Positions 50,829-59,296 of a DNA stretch of 64,000 bases are shown here, piece after piece. The position numbers and the translations under genes are program-made. This DNA is from Arthrobacter sp. ZGTC131 (GTDB lineage Bacteria > Actinomycetota > Actinomycetes > Actinomycetales > Micrococcaceae). The DNA is taken from contig NZ_PJIK01000004.1 of assembly GCF_002929275.1 (NCBI RefSeq), forward strand, positions 62,001-126,000, read 5' to 3'. The notes under the pieces were generated by a model. The model worked only from the letters and a program-made list of their open reading frames with translations, searched no databases and had not been told where the DNA came from. Position 1 is the stretch's first letter, and each line of letters begins with the position of its first letter.

Positions 50829-53800
50829 ATGCTCACTTTGAGCAGGCGATTCCGTTTCCGGTTAGCCGTTTTATTATCGGTTCTGTCAGCGCTGGTGCTG
50901 TTCGGCCTTGCGCCGGCCAACGCAGCAGACTTGTCGGATGCTTCCATCAGCGGCAAGGTGACGGCCCCTGCTGGCGTCAATCTCACCGCTACAAATGTCT
51001 ACGCCTACACCGCCGATGGGTATTCGGGCGCTGGCCACGGCCAGCTCAATGATGACGGCAGCTACACCGTCACCGGACTTCCGGCTGGTTCCTACAAGGT
51101 CCAATTCACCGGAAACAACTCCGGAGGCGTCGATCAGTGGTACGCCGGCGCAACGTCCTTCGACGCAGCCACACCCGTCACCCTCACATCCGGCCAAGGC
51201 CTCACGGGCATCGACGTGGTCCTGGTCAAGGGCGCTTCTATCAGCGGCAAGGTCACGGTGCCGGCTGGTGCCGACGTCACAGGCGTTGGTGTCATGGCCC
51301 TCGCCACGGAGAGCCCGTGGCAAAACGGCTACGGCCGCGTGAATGCGGACGGCACGTACACACTCCGCGGACTTGCGGCGGGACCCTACAAGGTCCAGTT
51401 CACCGGAAACAACTCGGGTGCGGCAAGCCAGTGGTACGGCGGGGGCGCAACGTCCTCTGCCGCCACCCCCGTCGTCCTCGGGGCGGGCCAGGACCTCACG
51501 GGCATCAGTCCTACCCTGGCCATGGGCGCCTCCATCAGCGGCACGGTTACTGCACCTGCGGGTCTAGACCCTAATGCCGGCCAGGTAAACTTCGTCCTGC
51601 CGGACGGGAACTGGGAAAATTCGGTGCAAATCGGTGCCGACGGCGCCTACAAGGTAACGGGCCTTCCTGCGGGCACGTACAAGGTGCAGTTTTCCGGGAA
51701 CAGTGGCGGCTCGTTGGACCAGTGGTACGCAGGCGCCTCTTCCGAAGCCACGGCCACGCCCGTGACGCTCGCCGCGGGCGAGGACCGTACCGGGATCGAC
51801 GCCATCCTCGTCAAGGGCGCGTCGATCAGCGGAAAGGTAACTGCACCGGCGGGAGTGAATCCGGCCTCCATCCAGGCCACGGTCTACCAGGCCGGCGGAA
51901 CGAACCCCAATTACGTAGCCTCCTCCTCCGTCAACGACGACGGCACGTACAAGGTGGCCGGTCTCCCGTCAGGCAGCTACAAGGTGCAGTTCGCCGGGTA
52001 CAACACGGGCGCGCTGGTGCAGTGGTACGCCGGCGCCGCATCGTTTGAGGCCGCCACGCCCGTCACCCTGACAGCGGGTCAGGATCATGTTGACATCAAC
52101 GCCACCCTCGTCAAGGGCGCGTCAATCTCCGGCAAGGTCACCGCACCGGCCGGCATCAACCTGTCCGGAGTGCAGGCCTATCTGTACACATCGGACAGCT
52201 ACTACTCATTTGCAGCCTCCGTCGACGTCGCCGCCGACGGCTCCTACAACTTTGCCGGCCTGGCAGCCGGGTCCTATAAGGTCCAGTTCGCAGCGGGAAC
52301 CTCGGGGGCACTCGACCAGTGGTACGGCGGTCTGTCGCACAGTGCGGCCACAACCGTCCCCGTATCGGACAGCCAGGACCTGGCTCTGAGCGACACGCCC
52401 CTCGTCAAGGGCGCCACCATCAGCGGTAATGTCACAGCTCCGGCTGGGGTCAACCTCTCCGCGGTTACGGCGCGCGTGTACAACGCAGACAACTTCAGGG
52501 CATCCGCCGTGACCGCCCAGGTTCGGGCCGACGGCACGTACAGGGTCACGGGCCTCCGCGCCGGAAACTACAAGGTCCAGTTCTCGGGCTATGACACGGG
52601 CGCGCTGACCCAGTGGTATGCGAGCGGAACCACCATGGAAACCGCCACGCTGCTGCCCCTCACCGCAGGCCAGGATCTCACCGGCATCGACGCGACTCTG
52701 ACTAAGGGCGCGTCCATCACGGGCAAGATCACGGTTCCCGCCGGCGTCGACCTGACGATGGTAAACGTCTCCGCCACCGCAGAGGGAAGCGCCAACGGCA
52801 CGTATGGGCAGGTGAACGCGGATGGCACGTACGCGATCAAAGGACTTGTCGCGGGAACCTACAAAGTAAAGTTCTCAAGCTACAACTCCGGGGCCCTGGA
52901 CGAGTGGTACAACAACGTCCAGACCGCGGCGGAGGCCACGCCCATCACGCTCACGTTGGGCGAGGACCGGACGGCCGTTGACGCCACTCTTGCCAAGGGT
53001 GCCGCCATCAGCGGCAAGGTCACGCTGCCGGCAGCCGGATACTCCTCGGAGGCCTACATCACTGCCTACAAGGCCAGCGACAACTCAATGGCCGGCTCCA
53101 CTTGGGCGAATGCCGATGGCACTTACTCACTCCGCGGCCTGTTGCCGGGGAACTACAAGATCTCCTTCAGTGCCTTCGGCACCGGAGCACTGCCGCAGTG
53201 GTACAAGAACGCCTCCTCCATTGACACCGCCACCACGGTGCCGGTCACCGAAGGCCAGGACGTGACCGCCATTGACGCAACCCTGATCAAGGGCGGCACC
53301 ATCAGCGGCAAGATCACCGCCCCTGCAGGGACCAACCTCAATGCATCCCAGATCATCGCGACGAAGAACGGGGCCAGCAATGCGGCCCCCGCGTACGGCT
53401 ATGTGAATCCGGACGGAACGTACTCCGTGATCGGGCTCGAGGCAGGCACGTACACCGTGCGGTTCTCCGGCGGCCAAAGCGGCGCTGCGGATGCCTGGCA
53501 CGGCGGAGCAACTGCAGCCAGCGCCACCCCGGTGACCGTAACGGTCTCGCAGACCGTGACGGGCGTGGACATGACTGCAGTCACCGGAGCCTCCATCCAG
53601 GGCAAGGTCACCGGAGCCAGCACAGCAACCGGATACCTCGTCTCTGTGCTGGACAACAGCGGCAAGACCGTCAAGAACGGCGTCTCTGACCCCAGCGGCA
53701 ACTACAGCGTGGTGGGGCTGGCGGAAGGCTCGTACAAGGTAGCCTTCAACCGCTCCAGCGGCTACTCGCTGGAGGAGGCGCAGTTCTTCCAGAACAAGCC

Positions 53801-55799
53801 CGAGTCCGCCGGTGTGGGGCAGGCCCAGTCCATCCCCGTAACCCCGGGCCAGCCGGTGCAAAACATCGACGCAACCCTGACGTCCGGCGGATCCGTGACC
53901 GGCACCCTGCTGAACAAGGAGGGCAAGCCATTCTCCGCGTTCGTCCAGGCCTACACCATCGACGGCTCACTCGTGACCCGCGCCGGCCTCAGCGATGCGG
54001 ACGGCAAGTACACCATCAAGGGCCTGACGTCAGGAAACTACATCCTGCGGGTGAGCGGCGGCCCGGTTACCGGCGACCTCTACTCCGGTAACGCCGCCAC
54101 AGAAGCCACTGCAACACCGGTGACAGTGACCAGCGGCAACGCCACCACGCACGATCTGTCGTACGCCTCGGGGTCCCTGACCGCACCGGTTCCCACCATC
54201 ACGGGAACCGCCAAGGAGGGATCGACGCTGACGGCCGTCCCGGGCACGTGGGCTCCGGAAGGAGTCGCGCTGACCTACCAGTGGAAGTCCAACGGGACAG
54301 CCGTTGGACTCGCCATCGCCGGCGCGACTGCCAGTACCTACAAACTGACGGCGGCCGACGTCGGCAAGACAATAACCGTCACCGTAACCGGCACCAAGGG
54401 CGGCTACACGACGGCGGCCCAGACGTCGGCGCGCACGGCAACTGTCATGGCCCTCAACCCTGTGCTCACGGCACCGGTACCCGCCATCACCGGAACTGCC
54501 AAGGTCGGCTCCACGCTGACCGCCGCACCGGGCACCTGGGGACCTGTCTCTGTCGCGCTGGGGTACCAGTGGAAGGCCAACGGCATCGCCATCGCGGGCG
54601 CCACCGCCAGCACTTACAAGCCTGCGGCGGCGGACGTGGCTAAGACGCTGACTGTCACGGTCACCGGAACAAGGGCGGGCTACACCACCGCCGCCAAGAC
54701 CAGCGCGGCAACGGCCAAGGTCGCAGTCGGCACGCTCTCCGTGCCGGTACCTGCCATCACCGGCGCCGCCAAGGTCGGCTCCACGCTGACCGCCGCAGGA
54801 ACCTGGGGACCGGCTCCCGTCACCCTCAAGTACCAGTGGAAGGCCAACGGCATCGCCATCACGGGCGCCACGGCCAGCACCTACAAGCCGGCCGCAACTC
54901 TGCTGGGCAAGGCCCTGACCGTCACCGTCACCGGATCGAAGGCCGGCTACACCGCCGTCACCAAGACCAGTGCGGCAACGGCCAAGATCGCGGCGGGAAC
55001 TCTCACCGCACCGGTACCGGTCATCACCGGCACCGCCAAGGTGGGCTACGCGCTGACGGCAACAGGAACCTGGGGGCCGGCACCCGTCACCCTCAAGTAC
55101 CAGTGGAAGGCCAACGGCATCGCCATCACCGGCGCCACCGCCAGCACGTACCGGCCGGTGTCGGCCGTTGTGGGCAAAACCCTGACGGTCACCGTCACCG
55201 GAGCCAAGACCGCCTACACCACTGTGGCCAAAACCAGCGCGGCCACGGTCAAGGTGGCAGCGGGCACGCTGACGGCACCGGTGCCCGCCATCACGGGCAC
55301 CGCCAAGGTGGGGTCCCTCCTCACCGCAGCCCCCGGCGTCTGGGGACCTGCGCCGGTCACGCTGACCTACCAGTGGAAGGCAAACGGCATCGCCATCACC
55401 GGCGCCGCCGCCAGCACCTACCGGCCGGCAGCAGCGGTGCTTGGCAAGACGATCACCGTCACCGTGACCGGGTCCAAGGCCGGCTACACCGCCGCGGCCA
55501 AGACCAGCGCGGCAACGGCCACGGTCGCAGTGGGCACCCTGACCGCCCCGACACCAACCATCACGGGCGCTGTCAAGGTCGGCTCCACCCTCACGGCCGG
55601 CGGTCTCTGGGGACCGGCACCGGTCACGCTGACCTACCAGTGGAAGGCGAACGGCATCGCCATCACCGGCGCCACCGCCAGCACGTACAAACCGGCCGCC
55701 GCTGTCAGGGGAAAGATTCTGACGGTCACCGTCACTGGCCGGAAGGCGGCTTACACCGCCGTTGCCAAGACGTCGGCGGGCACCGTCAAGGTGGTCTAG
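50829..55799 (+). CDS. large secreted protein: 11 CnaB/carboxypeptidase-regulatory-like and 6 Ig-like repeats
   Basis: A 1656-residue exported protein. A signal peptide (RLAVLLSVLSALVLFGLAPA, ANAA) follows the ATG at 50829, which has GGGGGG upstream; an in-frame ATG at 50721 would bury the signal. Residues about 37-1115 hold eleven repeats of about 96-100 residues with ASISGKVTAPAGV, DGTYKVTGLPAGSYKVQF, QWYAGA and GIDATLVKG landmarks; the last two are diverged. Six repeats of about 88 residues follow (LTAPVPAITGTAKVGSTLTA, YQWKANGIAITGATASTY, VTVTGSKAGYT). There is no LPxTG-type signal or C-terminal TM, so attachment to the cell is unclear. A strong terminator follows. Confidence 0.9.
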   Translation: MLTLSRRFRFRLAVLLSVLSALVLFGLAPANAADLSDASISGKVTAPAGVNLTATNVYAYTADGYSGAGHGQLNDDGSYTVTGLPAGSYKVQFTGNNSGGVDQWYAGATSFDAATPVTLTSGQGLTGIDVVLVKGASISGKVTVPAGADVTGVGVMALATESPWQNGYGRVNADGTYTLRGLAAGPYKVQFTGNNSGAASQWYGGGATSSAATPVVLGAGQDLTGISPTLAMGASISGTVTAPAGLDPNAGQVNFVLPDGNWENSVQIGADGAYKVTGLPAGTYKVQFSGNSGGSLDQWYAGASSEATATPVTLAAGEDRTGIDAILVKGASISGKVTAPAGVNPASIQATVYQAGGTNPNYVASSSVNDDGTYKVAGLPSGSYKVQFAGYNTGALVQWYAGAASFEAATPVTLTAGQDHVDINATLVKGASISGKVTAPAGINLSGVQAYLYTSDSYYSFAASVDVAADGSYNFAGLAAGSYKVQFAAGTSGALDQWYGGLSHSAATTVPVSDSQDLALSDTPLVKGATISGNVTAPAGVNLSAVTARVYNADNFRASAVTAQVRADGTYRVTGLRAGNYKVQFSGYDTGALTQWYASGTTMETATLLPLTAGQDLTGIDATLTKGASITGKITVPAGVDLTMVNVSATAEGSANGTYGQVNADGTYAIKGLVAGTYKVKFSSYNSGALDEWYNNVQTAAEATPITLTLGEDRTAVDATLAKGAAISGKVTLPAAGYSSEAYITAYKASDNSMAGSTWANADGTYSLRGLLPGNYKISFSAFGTGALPQWYKNASSIDTATTVPVTEGQDVTAIDATLIKGGTISGKITAPAGTNLNASQIIATKNGASNAAPAYGYVNPDGTYSVIGLEAGTYTVRFSGGQSGAADAWHGGATAASATPVTVTVSQTVTGVDMTAVTGASIQGKVTGASTATGYLVSVLDNSGKTVKNGVSDPSGNYSVVGLAEGSYKVAFNRSSGYSLEEAQFFQNKPESAGVGQAQSIPVTPGQPVQNIDATLTSGGSVTGTLLNKEGKPFSAFVQAYTIDGSLVTRAGLSDADGKYTIKGLTSGNYILRVSGGPVTGDLYSGNAATEATATPVTVTSGNATTHDLSYASGSLTAPVPTITGTAKEGSTLTAVPGTWAPEGVALTYQWKSNGTAVGLAIAGATASTYKLTAADVGKTITVTVTGTKGGYTTAAQTSARTATVMALNPVLTAPVPAITGTAKVGSTLTAAPGTWGPVSVALGYQWKANGIAIAGATASTYKPAAADVAKTLTVTVTGTRAGYTTAAKTSAATAKVAVGTLSVPVPAITGAAKVGSTLTAAGTWGPAPVTLKYQWKANGIAITGATASTYKPAATLLGKALTVTVTGSKAGYTAVTKTSAATAKIAAGTLTAPVPVITGTAKVGYALTATGTWGPAPVTLKYQWKANGIAITGATASTYRPVSAVVGKTLTVTVTGAKTAYTTVAKTSAATVKVAAGTLTAPVPAITGTAKVGSLLTAAPGVWGPAPVTLTYQWKANGIAITGAAASTYRPAAAVLGKTITVTVTGSKAGYTAAAKTSAATATVAVGTLTAPTPTITGAVKVGSTLTAGGLWGPAPVTLTYQWKANGIAITGATASTYKPAAAVRGKILTVTVTGRKAAYTAVAKTSAGTVKVV
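54174..55796 (+). repeat. six near-identical coding repeats (Ig-like modules)
   Basis: The last third of the large secreted protein gene is built of six units of about 265 bp with very similar DNA, for example TACCAGTGGAAGGC in five of them. The similarity at DNA level suggests recent duplication or gene conversion and potential copy-number variation between strains. Confidence 0.8.
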
Positions 55800-55823
55800 G
55801 AGCCAGCCCCAAAGCAGTAACCC

Positions 55824-55859
55824 GAAGCCCCCGTCCAGATGATTCTGGGCGGGGGCTTC
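55824..55859 (+). terminator. 15-bp stem terminator after the large repeat protein
   Basis: GAAGCCCCCGTCCAG (55824-55838) and CTGGGCGGGGGCTTC (55845-55859) form a 15-bp stem with one G-U pair and a 6-base loop, 24 bp after the stop codon. Confidence 0.85.
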
Positions 55860-55879
55860 GTGCGCCCAAGGAGGACCGA

Positions 55880-55969
55880 GTGAAACAAATCACCTTTTCT
55901 CCCATCCGGCACCAGCACCGCTCCGAACTGCCTGTGTCCCACCTCTGGGAGAACCACCCACTTGCATGA
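55880..55969 (+). CDS. 29-residue leader-type ORF coupled to the CHRD gene
   Basis: GTG at 55880 has a strong AAGGAGG six bases upstream and opens a 29-codon frame (KQITFSPIRHQHRSELPVSH, then LWENHPLA) with four His residues. The stop TGA overlaps an ATG (ATGA) that starts a frame running into the CHRD gene. The strong Shine-Dalgarno and the coupling suggest a translated leader peptide, but composition alone cannot prove it. Confidence 0.45.
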   Translation: MKQITFSPIRHQHRSELPVSHLWENHPLA

Positions 55970-55983
55970 GGAGAATACTTCCG

Positions 55984-56754
55984 ATGAACAAGACTCTGCG
56001 CTTCATGGCTGTTCCCACCCTGGCGCTTGGCGCCCTCGCCCTGTCCGGCGCACCCGCCATGGCCCACGACGGCGACCACTCCTACCAGGCCACGCTGGGC
56101 CAGCTGAACGGCAGCTCCGCTTCCGGCACCGTCGCCGTGCACGTCACGGGCAACCAGGCCCATGTGTCCCTCAACGTCTCCGGTCTCGCCGAAACATTCA
56201 TGGACGCCCCGTACCCGCACGTGCAGCACATCCACGTGGGCGCCAAGGGCCAGTGCCCCGCCCCCGCCGCTGACGCCAACGGCGACGGCGTCATCTCCAC
56301 CACCGAAGGCGCCCCCTCGTACGGCAAAATCGGCACCACACTCTCCACCAGCGGCGACACCAGCCCCGCGGCCGGGCTGGACCTCAAGCTTGCCGGCCAG
56401 GGCGGCGCCTACACCATTGACCGGACGTTCGAACTGAACGCCGAGACCAAGGAAGCCCTGCACAACGGCACCGCCGTCGTGGTGGTTCACGGCCTGGATC
56501 CCGCAACCCTGAGCGCTGCCGGCCAGGCCGCCAAGAGCGATCTTGTGCCCAGCCTGCCGCTCGCGGCAACGTCGCCGGCGCTGTGCGGAACGCTCGTCGC
56601 CGGCCAGATGGCCATGCCGGTGGGCGGCGCCGACACCGGCGTTAAGCAGACTCCGCAAAACAACGACGCCGGGGTGCTGGCTCTGGGTGGTGGCCTCGTG
56701 CTGGCTGCCGCTGCCGGCGGAACCTACATCGTCCGCCGTCGCAAGGCCGCATAA
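55984..56754 (+). CDS. CHRD-domain exported protein with C-terminal membrane anchor
   Basis: A 256-residue exported protein: signal peptide (FMAVPTLALGALALSGAPAM), a CHRD domain (VAVHVTGNQAHVSLNVSG, YPHVQHIHVGAKGQCP, TAVVVVHGLD) and a C-terminal VGGADTGV linker, hydrophobic segment (VLALGGGLVLAAAAGGTYIV) and RRRK tail. GADTG recalls the LAxTG/LPxTG sorting layout, and a sortase is encoded two genes downstream, so wall anchoring is plausible. An ATG at 55966 overlapping the leader ORF stop would add six residues. Confidence 0.82.
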   Translation: MNKTLRFMAVPTLALGALALSGAPAMAHDGDHSYQATLGQLNGSSASGTVAVHVTGNQAHVSLNVSGLAETFMDAPYPHVQHIHVGAKGQCPAPAADANGDGVISTTEGAPSYGKIGTTLSTSGDTSPAAGLDLKLAGQGGAYTIDRTFELNAETKEALHNGTAVVVVHGLDPATLSAAGQAAKSDLVPSLPLAATSPALCGTLVAGQMAMPVGGADTGVKQTPQNNDAGVLALGGGLVLAAAAGGTYIVRRRKAA

Positions 56755-56908
56755 GCCGCCTAGGCTTTCGCCGGCCCGGGCAAATGCCCGGATGGGCAGG
56801 GCTTCCGGCTGCCGCGGCTAACTGGGGCCGCGGCGGCCGGATTCTGCCCGACGCACGCAGCAGTACCGCACGCAGCAGGGACAGCATGCTGCAGAACAGG
56901 ACGTGAAG

Positions 56909-57553
56909 ATGAGCAATCCAATGAGAAACCGCAAACATATGATGGCGTCGCTGGCGCTGGCATCGCTGCTGCTGTCCGGCTGCGCGGCTGCCGCCGGCAG
57001 CACCGGACCCGCGACGACGGCGGCAGCACCGCCGTCGGACGCTCCCGCAACTGCCGAGGTCCAACACCCAGGCGGCCACTCCGCGGCCGCGACCAGCCCG
57101 GCCACCACGTCTGCCGGCGGTCCGTCCGAGGCGTCAAAAATGATCTGCGGGCAGGAAACCAAGGACGACATCTCCTCGATCCTGGCCCTCAAAGAGGCGC
57201 CGCACGCCGTCGATGACTGGGCGGATAGCACCTACGCCTGCACCTACCACCTCGCGGACGGCCCGCTGGTGATCTCGGTGAAGGAATCGCCGGACCCCGC
57301 GTCAGCGCGGAAGTACTTCGACGCCCTGGCAAGCAGGATCGGCACCACAGCGCCGATCAAGGGCCTCTCCAACCTGGGGTTCCCCGCCTACCAGACCAAG
57401 GACGGATCAGTCGTCTTCCTGAAGGACAACAGCACCCTGTACGTCAACGCCACCAGGCTGCCGGCCGCCGTCGGGCCCCAGAAGGTGACGCCCACCGCGT
57501 TCGCCTACCAGGTGTCCACCACCATTCTGGCCTGCTGGACGGAACACCACTAG
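56909..57553 (+). CDS. putative lipoprotein, unknown function
   Basis: A 214-residue exported lipoprotein (LALASLLLSGC lipobox near residues 15-25), a Thr/Ala/Pro linker and a folded domain of about 130 residues with three cysteines (MICGQET, TYACTYHL, ILACWTEHH) and a YFDALASRIGTTAPIKGLSN stretch, similar in style to DUF3558-type lipoproteins, though not certain. It ends 3 bp before the sortase gene, so the two are one unit. Confidence 0.72.
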   Translation: MSNPMRNRKHMMASLALASLLLSGCAAAAGSTGPATTAAAPPSDAPATAEVQHPGGHSAAATSPATTSAGGPSEASKMICGQETKDDISSILALKEAPHAVDDWADSTYACTYHLADGPLVISVKESPDPASARKYFDALASRIGTTAPIKGLSNLGFPAYQTKDGSVVFLKDNSTLYVNATRLPAAVGPQKVTPTAFAYQVSTTILACWTEHH

Positions 57554-57556
57554 GCC

Positions 57557-58279
57557 ATGAGCACCCCGACCCAACGCAGAAGCCGGCACCGTGCCGCGTC
57601 CGCGGCAGCCACCCTCTTTGTCCTTTCGGGCCTCGTTCTGAGCAGCTGCGGAACCGCTGCCACGACCGCGGAACCGACGCCGACCGGCACCTCATCCTCG
57701 GCGGCAACAGCCGCGACGCAGCCCGCCGCTCCGGAGTCGAAAGTGCCCCCACCAACGGCACAAAGCACGACGGCGGCAGCCGGCAAGGCAGCCGCCGTCC
57801 CCTCACCTGCCCGGCCGGCACCAGCCCCCGTATCCCTCAGCATTCCGGACATCGGCGTGCAGTCCACGCTGCTGAAGCTGGGGCTGCGGAAAAACCGGTC
57901 GCTGGAGGTGCCGCCGGACAGTCCCGGCGCACCCGCAGGCTGGTACTCCGGCTCCCCGTCCCCCGGCGAGACCGGGCCCGCGGTGGTCCTGGGCCACGTC
58001 AACGCGGTGGGCGGCGGACCCGGAGTGTTTGCGGACCTCCGCGGGCTGCGGACCGGCGCCGGCATTACAGTGCAGCGGGCCGACGGCTCCGCGGCGCTGT
58101 TCACCGTGACCAGGGCCGCCGCCTACAGCAAGGACAACTTCCCCACCCTCGAGGTGTACGGCAACACGAAAGGCCCCGAGCTGCGCGTGATCACGTGCGA
58201 CGGGTACGACCCCGCAACGGGCCTCTTCGACGACAACTACGTGGTCTTCGCCAAGCTCAAGTCCACGACGGCGGGCTAA
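57557..58279 (+). CDS. class F-type sortase with lipoprotein-like signal
   Basis: A 240-residue exported sortase. The N-terminus LFVLSGLVLSSCG has a lipobox-like LSSC, so the enzyme may be lipid-anchored. The sortase barrel starts at PVSLSIPDIGVQSTLLKLGL; the catalytic His is in VVLGHVNAVGG and the Cys in LRVITCDGYDPATG. The position near FDDNYVVFAKL, where an Arg might be expected, has Asp. It is grouped with a CHRD surface protein and two lipoproteins, which may be its substrates or partners. Confidence 0.85.
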   Translation: MSTPTQRRSRHRAASAAATLFVLSGLVLSSCGTAATTAEPTPTGTSSSAATAATQPAAPESKVPPPTAQSTTAAAGKAAAVPSPARPAPAPVSLSIPDIGVQSTLLKLGLRKNRSLEVPPDSPGAPAGWYSGSPSPGETGPAVVLGHVNAVGGGPGVFADLRGLRTGAGITVQRADGSAALFTVTRAAAYSKDNFPTLEVYGNTKGPELRVITCDGYDPATGLFDDNYVVFAKLKSTTAG

Positions 58280-58286
58280 CGCCGGC

Positions 58287-58323
58287 TTGAGCTTGTCGAA
58301 ACCGTCGGTTTCGACAAGCTCAA
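58287..58323. repeat. REP-like 17-bp perfect palindrome
   Basis: TTGAGCTTGTCGAAACC (58287-58303) and GGTTTCGACAAGCTCAA (58307-58323) flank a 3-base loop. From general knowledge, palindromes of this type (GGTTTCGACAAGCTCAACC) are widespread between genes in Micrococcales. It lies 8 bp after the sortase stop and could also terminate transcription. Confidence 0.8.
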
Positions 58324-58378
58324 CCAGCGGATACTCGACGACGGTTCCGATACACCGCACACTGCGAAAGAGAGCACC

Positions 58379-59137
58379 ATGTTCACCATCAAAGGCAGAA
58401 TCCTCCTCGGCGGCGCCGCGGCACTGCTGGTGCTGTCCGGCTGCGGTGCGCCGGGAATCGAACAGTCCCTCCGCGCCCAGCCGGCACCCGCCGCCGCGAA
58501 CGCTGCCGGCGTGGCAGCGTCCGCCAGCCCGGCACCATCGGCCGGCCCCACCGGCACCGCCATCCCGGCACCCGCCGCGGCGTCCCGCCCGGAGGACCCG
58601 CTGAGCGTCGGAGCCAACCCGGCGAAGCTCTGCGCCGTGCAGACCTCAAACGGCTTCGCCAGGTTCGCGGTGCTGCTGCACAACAACACGGACCAGTCCT
58701 TCACCATGGGCGAGATCAAACTGTTGGCCCCCAAGGCCCTGGGCATCGTCTCGGCCCTGGCAACGCCCGCCAACCGTGAAGGCCAAGGCCACCACGGTGC
58801 AGGGCCGGCGGACGGTGGCGCAGAACCGGCCGACGGTGCCGAAACCCCTACGGCGGCCAGCTCCCACTCGCCGGGACAAACCGGACATCACAGCGGGAGC
58901 GCGGAGCCGCCGTCGTCCTCCCCCTCGACGCCAGCGACGCCCGCCGTGCCCGAACCCGTGGCGGGGTTCGAACTCGCGCCGGGAGCCCATGCGGATCTGA
59001 CCGTGGATGTGGCCTTGGACGCCGGCGCCGTGCGGGGAACCGCCCGGGACGTCGAAGTGAACTATTCCTCCATCGAGCACGACTATTCCGTGCGGCACAA
59101 CCTCCAGCTCGAGATCCGGCGGGGCTCCTGCGGGTAG
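58379..59137 (+). CDS. putative lipoprotein, unknown function
   Basis: A 252-residue exported lipoprotein (lipobox VLSGC near residues 18-22), an Ala/Pro linker, then AKLCAVQTSNGFARFAVLLH and, after a long Gly/His/Pro-rich insert (residues 135-195), GFELAPGAHADLTVDVALDA and DYSVRHNLQLEIRRGSC. It may be a two-part beta-sandwich split by a disordered loop. It is the fourth member of the surface cluster that contains the sortase. Confidence 0.7.
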   Translation: MFTIKGRILLGGAAALLVLSGCGAPGIEQSLRAQPAPAAANAAGVAASASPAPSAGPTGTAIPAPAAASRPEDPLSVGANPAKLCAVQTSNGFARFAVLLHNNTDQSFTMGEIKLLAPKALGIVSALATPANREGQGHHGAGPADGGAEPADGAETPTAASSHSPGQTGHHSGSAEPPSSSPSTPATPAVPEPVAGFELAPGAHADLTVDVALDAGAVRGTARDVEVNYSSIEHDYSVRHNLQLEIRRGSCG

Positions 59138-59213
59138 CGGCCAGACCCCTCGCTAGAGACCCGCGGCGGTGCGGAAATTTCCCGTAGTGCCCCGGACCTG
59201 ACGGGAGTATCCT

Positions 59214-59240
59214 GTGTCGAATCCGGACACTGCCGTCCGG
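59214..59240. promoter_or_regulatory. overlapping inverted repeats upstream of the P450 gene
   Basis: GTGTC (59214) and GACAC (59226) are inverted, and CCGGAC (59223-59228) with GTCCGG (59235-59240) form a second overlapping inverted repeat, 56-83 bp upstream of the start codon. CYP102 genes are often controlled by TetR-type repressors (family knowledge), but none is encoded nearby. Confidence 0.3.
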
Positions 59241-59296
59241 CCAGGCAGCAATTAATGCTCACAGAGCCTCAATTGATAAATCGCCTAGGAGGGGCC

